Shown here one piece after another: positions 41,886-50,981 of a stretch of DNA of 64,000 nt (the first letter of the stretch is position 1; each line of letters starts with the position of its first letter). A program made the translations under genes and the position numbers. The DNA is taken from NCBI GenBank assembly GCA_036417435.1, contig CM070910.1, positions 72,524,784 through 72,588,783 of the forward strand. The letters run 5' to 3'. Below the pieces are notes generated by a model, which saw only the letters and a list, made by a program, of their open reading frames with translations, had not been told where the DNA came from and searched no databases. Source of the stretch: Inia geoffrensis. Lineage: Eukaryota; Chordata; Mammalia; Artiodactyla; Iniidae.

Positions 41886-43078
41886 CACAGTTAGTAATTT
41901 CTGTGGAAGATGAACAGGAATAAGGAGTACCATTGAGCGACTAACTCTATGTGTTTTGACGGGCCCACTGAACTCTGATTTCCCACCAGGAAGAAGAATT
42001 CGCCAAAGGCTCAGCGTGCCATGGCAGAACCAGATTAGAGCCTGAAGCAATTCTTCGTTTTTGCAGTCAGGTCACAAGGAAGCTAGTTGACAAAAGGAGG
42101 TAGGGGACACTGTAATTCACAATCCTGCACAGTTACAAATGACCCCTATCATCCAAAAATATATTGAAGGAAGGCTGTGAAGAGGACTTGAACGTGAGGC
42201 AGAATTGCAGAAAACAGTTATCAGGTGGTAGATTAGAATTGTTCTGAAAATAAAGGTAAAGAGGCAGCACTTCGACAATGATGCACTTGGTCAAAATGGG
42301 CGTATGTGTTTTTTCCTGAATATATTCCAAAAAAAACGCATACACTCTTTTTGGCCAACAAACATGCCTGTAATCGAAATCTGCACTACAATGAAGTCTC
42401 ACTTCCCACCGCTTAAAAGGGTCGTCTGAAAAAAGTGTAAAATCCGGAGAGACAGGACTGTCCATGGAGTACAGGAAGCTTGGTTTTGCTGATTGGCGGG
42501 ATGTAATTTGCCAACAAGTACTCTGGAGATGTGTATGATGTTTCCTGAAACATCTAAATATCCAAGCCACAGAGCCTAGGGCACTTCCACTTATGGCCCT
42601 ATAGCTTAGGAAAATTTACCGAGGAAAACACAGCCACCCCAATATTTAAGGCTGCTGTGTTTTCAGCAATTTCCACTACAGTACAACTTATATATCCTGG
42701 AAAGAAAAAAATGGATAAAAACTTTGTGCTTCTTATGTATAATGAAATATCACTCAACAATGATATTAATGTAATCAGGCCTGTAGAAGCAAAATGAATG
42801 CATTCCAGTACGATGATTCTAAGTGAAATAAGTCACACAGAAAAAGAAAGTTATTATAAGTTATCACTAATAAAGGGAATGTAAACTTGGCTACACATGA
42901 ACTGAATTACAAAACAGAACAGAGTCTCACATTTAGGAAACAATCTTATGCTTTTTTAAGGGGAAAGTTGAGTTGGGGTGTGTCATAAAACCAGAGATTG
43001 AAATTAGCCCAAAACCCATTCCATAAGCCAAGTATGTAATAGACAAGACCTACTCCTTGCTCAAAGAAATAAACTCAA
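41886..43078 (+). repeat. 1.7-kb satellite copies 8-9, deleted and diverged
   Basis: About 712 bp are missing relative to copy 6: sequence corresponding to CATGAACTG...ATTAC is joined directly to GTAATTTCTGTGGAAGATG. The inverted repeat is centred near 42322/42323 and has several mismatches (TATTCCAAAAAA in the right arm). A marker at 42945 starts a ninth copy that stops after about 133 bp at 43,078, where an L1 fragment begins. Divergence from copies 1-7 is clearly higher, as expected at an array edge. Confidence 0.82.
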
Positions 43079-43830
43079 AAATGAAGTATCATCTCACACC
43101 TGTTAGAATGGGCATTATCAGAAATTCTGCAAACAACAAATGCTCGAAAGGTGTGGAGAAAAGGAAACCTCTTCCACTATTGTTGGGAATGTAAATTGAT
43201 ACAGTTACAATAGAGAACAGCATGGAGGTTCCTTAAAAACTAACCATAAATTACCATATGATCCAGCCATCTCACTCCTGGGCATATATCCAGAAAAAAA
43301 CAAAAATCAAGAGGAGACTTTCACCACAAAGTTCATTGCATCACTGTAATAGCCAGGTAATGGAAGCAACCTAAATGTCCACAGACACGTGAATGCATAA
43401 AGAGATGATGCATATATAAAATGGAATATGACTCAGCCATAAGAATGAATGAAGTTGGATCATTTGTAGAGATGTCAATGGATCTAGAGACTGTCATAGA
43501 GAGTGAAGTATGTCAGAAAGAGAAAAACAAATATTGTATATTAATGCATATATGTGGAACCTAGAAAAATTGTGCAGATGATCCAGTTTGCAAGCAGAAA
43601 TAGAGCAACAGATGTAGAGAAAAAACATATGGACATCAAATGGGAAAAGCTGTGGGGGGTAGGTGGTGGGAGGAGTTGAGAGATTCAGATTCACATTTAT
43701 ATGTATAAAATAGATAACCAATAGATAAATAGATAACCAAGTATAAAATAGATAACCAATAAATACCTGCTGTATAAAAAACTAAAATATATTTCAAAAT
43801 TCAAAAAATAATTAAAACAGAAAAAAAGGT
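43079..43830 (+). pseudogene. 5'-truncated L1 (LINE) ORF2 3' end and 3' UTR
   Basis: The stretch begins inside the C-terminal part of L1 ORF2, with the L1 hallmarks ATCTCACACCTGTTAGAATG, GGGAATGTAAATTGAT, CATGGAGGTTCCTTAAAAAC, TACCATATGATCCAGCCAT and TCCTGGGCATATATCC, and continues through ATGGAATATGACTCAGCCAT to the non-coding tail with GCAGAAATAGAGCAACAGATG. Frame breaks and an early stop (the TAA in GGAATGTAAATTG) show it is dead. In life ORF2 provides endonuclease and reverse transcriptase for retrotransposition; both catalytic domains lie upstream and are absent here. The 3' UTR style is of the artiodactyl/whale type. It borders directly on the satellite at its 5' side. Confidence 0.92.
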
Positions 43831-43975
43831 TCTTCCTTTCACATACGTGTATTTATATGAATACATTATTTCCATGCTTATATCTGTAAATACAAAAAAG
43901 AATAAAATCTACCTAGAACCCAAAATAAAAAAAAATAATAAAAATAATAAAAAAAAAAATAAACAGAACCCTCCA
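43831..43975 (+). repeat. A-rich tail and simple repeat after the L1
   Basis: A-rich sequence closes the L1 at about 43,780-43,830. After about 90 bp of AT-rich DNA there is an AAAATAATA-type simple repeat at 43,925-43,965. It may be an L1 poly(A) tail expanded into a simple repeat, with the intervening DNA either a later addition or part of the 3' UTR. Confidence 0.7.
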
Positions 43976-45130
43976 TTTACACAGAGGAAAACCGTATCAG
44001 GGCACTTGCTCCAGTTGTAAACAATTCTGAAGTTGGTCAGTGGTGGGGAATCATCTCCCATTCAACCAGCAGCCCCCACGCAACAACCATCCTCATTGTA
44101 AAGCTGGGGGACTGTGCCGAGACCTCTGTGAGTAAACGTGAGCTGAGCCCCAAGCCAGCTGCTGCTGAACTGTTCCCACCCTTCCCAGATAAAACACCTG
44201 AATATGTGCAAGGACTTGAAAGCCTAGAGGAAGGGCCGTGGAGCCACACGAGCAACAGCATGCCGGCTGACTTGGTGCCTGCAGGCCAGCCAGGATGGTC
44301 CTGGCCCTGGGTGCTCTTCTGGAAGCCTTCCATTTCCCTGCCTGAGAAACCCCTCCTGTCCCGCCCCCACTGCTTTTTTTCCTCCCTCACCTCTGCCCAG
44401 GGAGAAATTCCAGCAGCACTTATAGATGACACATCCTCTTCTTTAGCAGGTGGCAGCCTGGAAACTGCTGCAGAAAGTCCAGCAGAGCCCAACTCACACT
44501 AGGCCACTCACAAAGTCGCGGCCTCTCAATCCCTCCCAGCAGCCCAGCCCCGAGACTAATGACAGGGCAGAGAATATGGTGTCAGGCAGAACTGCAGGGG
44601 CTCTTGCTGCCTGGTGCGGTGTTTATATTGACCTCAAAACAGGCACACCTGGGGAGGGCTGGCCCGATTGGTCAGGCTGCACAGGTCAGCCAATCCTCAC
44701 CACTCAGGGGCTCACAGTTGCAGAAAATTGAAATTGCTGAACGGGCCAGCTCCAAGGAACAGGTGTAGGCTCTTGAAAGTCCGGATACACAAGGGGCTGC
44801 AGCTCTGGCTTGTTTTCTAATCATTTTATCTGGCCCATGAGTGGGAGAAAACTTCAAGAAAATCCTCTCCTAATGAGAGGGACACAGAAGTCAGGGAGAG
44901 GAGGAGTGAGTGGTGGCTGGAGGCAGCGGCTTTGTGCCTTGGGTGCAGTGGAAGTTTCTGGAAAACCAGGCAGAGGGAGGCCCTACAGAGTGATGCCCAG
45001 GGTCACAGACATGTCGGAGCTGCTGTTTGTTAGTTCAAGTCCTGCTCTGAGTTGCTCTGTGTCAGCTCTGGGATACAGGTGAGCTGAGGTTGCTCTGCAA
45101 TGAGGGCTATGTGCACGGTTCCTCTTTGCC
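43976..45130. other. Unclassified low-copy sequence
   Basis: This segment has mixed base composition and no repeat that I recognise. There are overlapping open frames at 44128-44502 (+, 124 codons) and 44037-44492 (-, 151 codons). Neither shows a domain, signal peptide or convincing codon pattern, and each is largely the shadow of the other, so I do not call a gene. Within 44,600-44,720 lie a TATA-like GTTTATATTGACC, an inverted CCAAT box (GATTGG at 44666) and a direct CCAAT (44690) about 20 bp apart, which is promoter- or LTR-like. It might be upstream retroviral sequence belonging to the pol fragment that follows, or a relic of a host gene; I cannot decide. Confidence 0.5.
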
Positions 45131-45360
45131 CAGCCCTGCCATGGTACCTGCAAGGGTAGCTCTGTATCCTGGGAGGGGCCTGACCAGGAGAGCCTTGTGG
45201 GCTGCTGGTGACCTGCCCAGGTGAGACCCATATCCTGGTAGGGGCCTGACCATGAGAGCCCAATGGGCTGGGGTGGGGGTGGGGTACCTGCCCAGGTGAG
45301 CTCCATATCCTGGTATTGGCCTGACCACGAGAGGCAAATGGGCTGCTGGGGACCTGGTAA
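45130..45360 (+). repeat. Minisatellite, about 66-75-bp period, roughly three copies
   Basis: TATCCTGG recurs at 45165, 45231 and 45306, each time followed by a GGGGCCTGACCA-like stretch, GAGAG, a (C/A)AATGGGCTG-like stretch and ACCTG(CCCAGGTGAG). Spacings are 66 and 75 bp; the middle copy is longer because of a GGGGTGGGGGTGGGG expansion. Open frames across it on the minus strand are repeat artefacts. Confidence 0.88.
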
Positions 45361-46330
45361 AGGATGCCAGGACAGTCAGTTACGCCACCGAGGGTATACC
45401 TCCAGTAGTTCCTGATCCCTACACACTGCTAGTCATTCTACCAACCACCAGAACATGGTGTTCTGTATTAGACTTCAATGATGCCTTCTTTTGTATTCCG
45501 TTAGTCCCAGAGTCACAAGAAATTTTGCCTCGTGAGTGGCAGGACTCAACATACAACAAAAACAATACTGCTGGGCCGTCTCGCCCCAAGGGTACAAAAA
45601 TTCCCACACCATCTTTGGGAAAGCTTAGCTAAAGACCTAAAAGTTCTACCTCTGGAAAAGGAAACCCTCCTTCAATATGCAGACGCCATTCTGATCACCA
45701 GCTCTACTAAGGAGGCCTCTGAACTACCAAGCCAATATAGGATAGAAGTTGTCCAAGAAAAAGCTCAAATATCACACACTAAGGTGACCTGCCTGGGCTT
45801 CATTCTCACAGAAGGTCTGAGAAGCCCATCCCAGGAAAGGGAAGAAACCATTTGCAGCCTTAGCCCTTCTAAAATTAGAAGACAGCTTAGGAATTCCTGG
45901 GGAGGCTGGGGTTTGCTGCATCTGGATCCCAAACTACAGTCTAATAGCTGGGCCTCTATATGAAACACTGAAAGGAAAAAATGATGATCCTTTTGAATAG
46001 AATCCAGAAGTAGTCTTTCAAGAATGGAAAGAGCAGTCAATTCAGACCCTTGACATGGAACTCCCTAATTTAACTAAACCCTTTGACCTTTACATTCCTG
46101 GTGAAAGGTGAATTGCCATTGGAGTATTAGTGCAAAAACTGGGACCACTTGAAAAGGAACAACGGATGAATGCTAACCAGGTAGGATAAACTACGGTCAC
46201 CAAGGGGCTTGGCCCACCACCACATCTGACCAGGATACTGGCAGTATCTAAAATCCTGGAAATCAGCAGCCTGAAAGGCCACCTCCCTCCTAAGGGAAAA
46301 GGACCCCATGTGTTGATCCTAACCACCAAA
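45361..46330 (+). pseudogene. Endogenous retrovirus pol fragment (reverse transcriptase to RNase H), decayed
   Basis: The translated segments resemble the gamma-type (class I) endogenous retrovirus pol. The fingers/palm part is in frame 3 from about 45,408 (a V-L-D-F-N-D-A-F-F palm segment with the first catalytic Asp position), then frame 2 from 45,572, then frame 1 from about 45,627, then frame 2 again from 45,905 into the connection/RNase H region (I-W-I-P-N-Y, then L-P-N-L-T-K-P-F-D-L). Stops interrupt it at 45,998-46,000 (TAG) and 46,109-46,111 (TGA). The active-site box reads Y-A-D-A at 45,676-45,687, where a working enzyme has two aspartates after the second residue. At least three frameshifts, two stops and a lost catalytic residue make it non-functional. 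Gag, protease, integrase and env were not recognised. A probable LTR lies 0.5 kb downstream in the same orientation. Confidence 0.88.
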
Positions 46331-46848
46331 CATGCCGTGAGGTTGCAGGGTTCGCTCCATGGGCACACTGACCTCGAGTGAGGAGGCCCTCCAACTCTAA
46401 CCTCCAGAGAGACAACCGGGGGCAACGAGGCCCCATGGCGACTCGTGTAACCATCACTTTACCTGGAGTTTCTCTCAGAAAACAACAAGAGTGTGTCAAG
46501 AAAGAGTAGATTACTGCTTTCAGGAGTTACTGCACCCAGAGGGGAGCTAATAAGCTTGGCAGGGGAACTGTATATCACACTGTCACCATAGAAAAGCCTA
46601 CAGCCACCGTGATGATGGTGGCAAATAAGACCAGCTGGAGTCCTGGCTACCTCAAAAGGCTGTTGATTCAGTGTCCATCATGGTCTTGGACCACCACTGA
46701 CCCTGGACTGACTGGGAGTTGAGCAGGCAAGGCTCTGACACCTGGTACTGTTTTTACATTAATTCAGGGACCTAATTGAAGAAAACAAAGACTACTGGTC
46801 AGAGCATCTAGGCTGACAGAAACGGTCAGCCTAAGGTGGCCTAACAAA
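46331..46848. other. Unclassified sequence between pol relic and probable LTR
   Basis: There is no open frame of note and no motif I can name. Its position suggests the remains of the 3' half of the provirus (RNase H, integrase or env regions after large deletions), but nothing in the translations supports a particular gene. Confidence 0.45.
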
Positions 46849-47588
46849 TGTGGGGTGGGGTAAAACCTGCCCCCACAGTGTCTCTGCACATCCCTTTCCT
46901 GTACCCTTAAAGGGCATTAGAATCTATAACATTTCAAATGCTGGTACTCAGGTGAACGAGCAGGGAGGCAGCAGCCCTGGGGACAATCAATCTCACCTGG
47001 AGGCTGCTGGGGAGAAGTTCTGACCCTCACCCCCGGGTATGAGGGCTCCCAACTCAGCACTAAGCATTTACAGAAGAGGGGTCTGCACACTCAGCACTCC
47101 AATAATGAGGAACGGGACAAAAGGCAGAGGAGGGTTTTGTCACCAGCAAAGCCCATTAAAAATCCCTGGGAGATAAAAATAGAATCTGGGCAATAAAATA
47201 AAGTCTAACCTTTGTTATCCTTTGTGCTTTGTCTAATTTCACGTGCTGCTAGGTTCCCGCATGCAGAGCTGCCACACCCGGCACTTCAGACCAGATTTCC
47301 TACTACAGAATGGCTGGGTCGACACTTCAGCTCCTGGGGCCCAGTGCAGACTCCAAGATATAGAGTCTGAGCTGCATCCAACCCGGCCCCTGAGAGCTCT
47401 TCCCCCTCCCTCTCACTGACTCTGACAGGACCTGTACACAGCAGGTCAACACACAGCCTGCGGGGTAGCGCATTCTCTCATCTCTCCATTCTCTGATCAA
47501 AATATAGTTTCCTTTGCTTCTGAACCAAACTCAGTCTCGATCTGTTGGCTCTAATGACACTGGGAAGGGGGATACTTGTTGGGGTCCA
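46849..47588 (+). mobile_element. Probable retroviral LTR (3' LTR of the pol relic)
   Basis: The segment starts TGTGGGGTGGGG and ends near GTTGGGGTCCA, about 740 bp, which fits TG...CA ends and a class I LTR length. Polyadenylation signals AATAAA occur at 47192 and 47197, followed by a GT/T-rich stretch (TTTGTTATCCTTTGTGCTTTG), and the last part has the C/T-rich CTCGATCTGTTGGCTCT feel of a U5 region. I saw no clean polypurine tract before it and no second LTR in the window. The exact ends are uncertain by some tens of bases. Confidence 0.62.
47192..47202 (+). promoter_or_regulatory. Overlapping AATAAA polyadenylation signals in the LTR
   Basis: Two AATAAA hexamers overlap by one base inside the probable LTR and would mark the R region. 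A GT-rich downstream element follows within about 30 bp. Confidence 0.55.
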
Positions 47589-47929
47589 TTCTGGAGAATC
47601 AGTAACAGAAATTGATAACATTGTAACTTCAATGAACAGATGTGTGAGCCAAACTGTAATTAACATAGAACAGTGTATAAGGCTCGGGTAAAATAAGATG
47701 TTTCTAAAACTTCCATTTTATATTTCCATCATTCTATTATAAGCAAGTTCAGTGAAAAGATTTGTCTTATTTGTCAGGTCAGTATTAGCAAAATGAAGTG
47801 ATTTCTTTCCAAGGATGTACATCTAATAATCCTGGTTAAAGCTTCAATCTTATTTTAAATGCTTTTCCGTTGAAAATTATACCCCTGTTTCAGCTCCCCC
47901 ATTTCTGAGAAGTATAAAATCTTATAATT
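47589..47929. other. Unclassified AT-rich sequence
   Basis: About 340 bp with no open frame, repeat or motif that I recognise, lying between the probable LTR and an L1 3' end. Confidence 0.5.
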
Positions 47930-48110
47930 TATTATTACCAAAGGGGAAAATGGGAGGAGGGATAAATTAACAGTTTGGGATTAACACATACACACTGCTA
48001 TGTATAAAGTAGATCATCAACAAGGAACTACTGTATAGCATAGGGAACTACACTCAATATTTTGCAATAACGTATAAGGGGAAAAAATCTGAAAAAGAAT
48101 AGATACTTTT
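47930..48110 (+). mobile_element. L1 3' UTR fragment
   Basis: The order ACCAAAGGGGAAAA, GTTTGGGATTAACACATACA, CTACTGTATAGCATAGGGAA, CACTCAATATTTTGCAATAA and ATCTGAAAAAGAATAGATA is the characteristic 3' end of artiodactyl and whale L1 elements. It lacks ORF2 and the final poly(A), so it is truncated on both sides. Confidence 0.88.
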
Positions 48111-48247
48111 ATTGACATCATCTATCAATGGCAGTTAAAATGTAACCTAAGGGAAGCCGTTGGTGAGTGCTTCTGACCCTGACGACAACAATCATCTAAA
48201 ATTCGCACTCTGCCTACATCCCAAGGCCCAAGGCGGCAGGATTGCTA
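48111..48247. other. Short unclassified sequence
   Basis: About 135 bp between the L1 fragment and the resumption of the 1.7-kb satellite; nothing recognised in it. Confidence 0.5.
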
Positions 48248-50981
48248 AAATGGTGCAGTTGGCCAAAAAGGGAGTATGCTTTTTCTCCTGAATATATTCA
48301 GGAAAACACTCATATGCACATTATGGGCAACCAAGCAAGCAAGCAATTCAAATCTGCACACCAAAGAAGTCTCATTTCCCACCGGTCAAAAGGGTCATCC
48401 GAAAAAAATTGTAAAACGCAGAAATGCAGGACAGGCCATGGAGAACAGGCAGCCTTTATACACTGATGGGCTGTGTGTAAACTGAGAAGAGGCACTCTGG
48501 ACAAGTGTATCCTGGTTTGTAAATCATCTAAAAAGCAGAGCTACAGAGCATAGGGCACTTGCAATCACAGGAGTATATCTAGGGAAGTCTAGAAATCAAA
48601 AAGACACAGGCACAACAAAGTTTAGGGCTGCTCTGTTTACTAGAACCTTGACTTCAGTACACCTTAAATATCCCAGGAAAGAGAACAATGGATAAAGAAG
48701 GTGTGGTACTTACGTACAATGGAATATCTCTTCACTATGAAATCAATGTAATAAGGCTAGTAGAAGCATAAAGAGTGGATTGAGTTTTGATGATACTGCT
48801 TGAGTTAAGTCACACAGAAAAAGAAACATATAATAAGATATCACTCATAGAGGGAATGTAAATATGACTGCACAACAACTGAATTACAAAACAAGAGTGC
48901 CTCACATTTAGAAAACACACTTATGTCAGCTTAAGGGGAAAGGTGAGGTGGGGTGATGCATAAAATCAGAGTTTGAAATTAACACAGATACCATTCAATA
49001 AACCAAATACGTAATAGACAAGATCTACACCTTGCTCAATGAACTGGCCTCAACACACCCTATTCACCACAGAGGAATATATGTGAGTAGTAGGAATCTT
49101 AAAACCTATGTATTGATACATCTCCATAAGGGAATCAAGTGTGTGCAGAGTGGCACAAACACAGCAGTGAAAATCAGCTAAACACCATCATAAAAATAAA
49201 TTTTAAAAACAAAACACAGAGACAAAGAAAGAGAGAAACATTCATACAAAATTGTTTCAGGGACTGTGATGCAAAGTGGATTGACCACATATAAACCCAT
49301 AGCTGGATAAGACATAAGGCTGGACACATGGGGATGTGAGGATTGGTGAGCTTTGGTGAGCAAATGCTGACCCTCTACTACAATACTTAAAGCTACTCAT
49401 TCCATGGGTCACAACACTCCAGGTTTAAGGGAATCTTCTTACAGTGAAACCATGCATGAGAAACCCAACAGATGGTATACCATGTGATTGGGAAAGGTTT
49501 CTAAAGCGCACCTCATTTTTCCTCTACTGGGTCACAGGATTGACTTTCCAGCCGCTTCACTAACAATCACACCACTTGGATAGTCAATGCCTTTAATTTC
49601 CTGTTTTGCACAGCCTGCAATTAGTGCAGAGGATGAATGGGAAGAGGGAGAAACAATGAGAAATTAGCTGTAAGGGCTTTGATGGGCACATTTCACTCTC
49701 ATTTCACATCAGGAAGAAGTATTAACCAAAGGCTCAGCAATTCGCCTGAAAACAAGAATATGGATTGAAGCAATCTTGCAGTTTTTCAGTCAGCTCACAA
49801 GAAAGGAAGTTGAAAAAAGGAGCTCAGAGGAACTGTAATTAACAAAACAGCAGAGTTACAAATGACCGCTATCATCCAGAAATATATTGAAGTAAGGATG
49901 TGAAGAAGACTTGAAAGCGAGGGAGAATTCCAGGAAAGTGATTTCAATGGTAGATTGGAATTACATTTAAAGCATAGGAAAAGAGGCACAACTTCAACAA
50001 TGATGCACATGGCCAAAAAGGGCGTATGCGTTTTTTCCTGATTATATTCAGGACAAGACGCATACAACCTTTTTGGCCAACCAAGAAAGCCTGCAATTGA
50101 AATCCGCACTACAATGAAGTCTCACGTCCCAATGCTCAAAAGAGCTGTCTGAAAAAAATTGTAAAATCCAGAGAGGCAGGACAGAAAGTGGAGAACAGGC
50201 AGTCTTTTTATGCTGTTGGGCGGGATGTAAATTGCCAACAGCCACTCTGGAGAAGTATAAGGTGTTTTCTGAAACATATAAAAAACAAAGCTACAGAACA
50301 GAAGGCACTTCCACTCATGGTCCTATAGATTAGGAAAATTCAACAGAAAAAGACACAGCCACCTCAAAGTTTGGGGCTGCTCTGTTTACAAGAACCTCGA
50401 CTACGGTACAACTTCAATAGCCCAGAAAGAGAAAAATGGATATAGAAGTTGTGGTACTTACCTACAATGGAATATCACTCATCAATGAAATCATTGGCAT
50501 CAGGCCAGTAGCAGCATAATGAGTGGATTTAGGTACGATGATTCTAAGTGAAATAAGTCACACAGAAAAAGAAACATCATAAGATATCACTAATACCGGG
50601 AATGTAAACACGGCTACACATGAAATGTATTACGAAACACAACAGAGTCTCACCTTTACAAAAGAAACTTATGGTGGCTTAAGAGGAAAGGTGAGTAAGG
50701 AGGCTGCATAAAACCAGAGGTTGAAATTAGTACAGATACCGTTCCATAAGCCATATGTATAGTAGACAAGACCTACTCCCTTGCTCAATGAAATGGACTC
50801 AACACCCCGTATTCAATGCCTAGGAATATACCTTATTATGAAGAAACTGAAAACCCATGTATTAATACGTCTCCATAATAGAATCATATGTGTGTACAGT
50901 GGCAAAAACACAGCATTGAAAATAAGCTAAATCCCATTATAAAAATAATTTGTAAAAACAACACACAAAGACTGTTAAATA
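48248..50981 (+). repeat. 1.7-kb satellite, second block (about 1.6 diverged copies)
   Basis: The satellite resumes just before the inverted repeat (TTGGCCAAAAAGGGAGTATG, centre 48294/48295). The unit marker is at 48920 and 50668, a spacing of 1,748 bp, and a second inverted repeat is centred at 50044/50045 with CCTGATTA in place of CCTGAATA. Orientation is the same as in the first block. The first 1.6 kb is strongly diverged, while the part from about 50,390 to 50,660 is close to copies 1-7, suggesting recent exchange over part of the unit. The block stops 313 bp after the marker, directly against the telomere-like array. Confidence 0.88.

Larger units (their letters stand above)
29769..43078 (+). 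repeat. About 1,735-bp tandem satellite array (probable common cetacean satellite)
   Basis: A second, unrelated satellite starts abruptly after TGTTCTAATT. The marker CTTATGCTTGCTTAAG begins at 29785, 31521, 33257, 34986, 36722, 38455 and 40190, giving spacings of 1736, 1736, 1729, 1736, 1733 and 1735 bp. The next marker is at 42945 because the eighth copy carries an internal deletion. All copies are in the same orientation. Each holds a long inverted repeat and an L1-like section. The AT-rich small open frames seen in the same place in every copy are too short and variable to be genes. A 1.7-kb tandem satellite with this kind of context matches what I recall of the common cetacean satellite, but the identity was not confirmed by alignment. 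Confidence 0.9.

Noticed and set aside
29769..43078. Small conserved open frames repeated in each 1.7-kb unit (for example 60-100 codons near 31,633, 35,098 and 38,567)
   Set aside because: They occur at the same unit position only because the DNA is tandemly repeated; length changes between copies and there is no recognisable protein.
29769..43078. Centromeric array with CENP-B boxes
   Set aside because: I looked for the TTCG....A..CGGG pattern in both satellites and saw none; the telomere-like neighbour argues for a chromosome end.
43079..43830. Functional L1 element
   Set aside because: Only the last part of ORF2 and the 3' UTR are present, with stops and frame breaks.
44037..44502. Protein-coding gene or exon on either strand
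   Set aside because: The two open frames overlap antisense, have no domain or convincing splice structure, and the segment is bounded by transposon remains.
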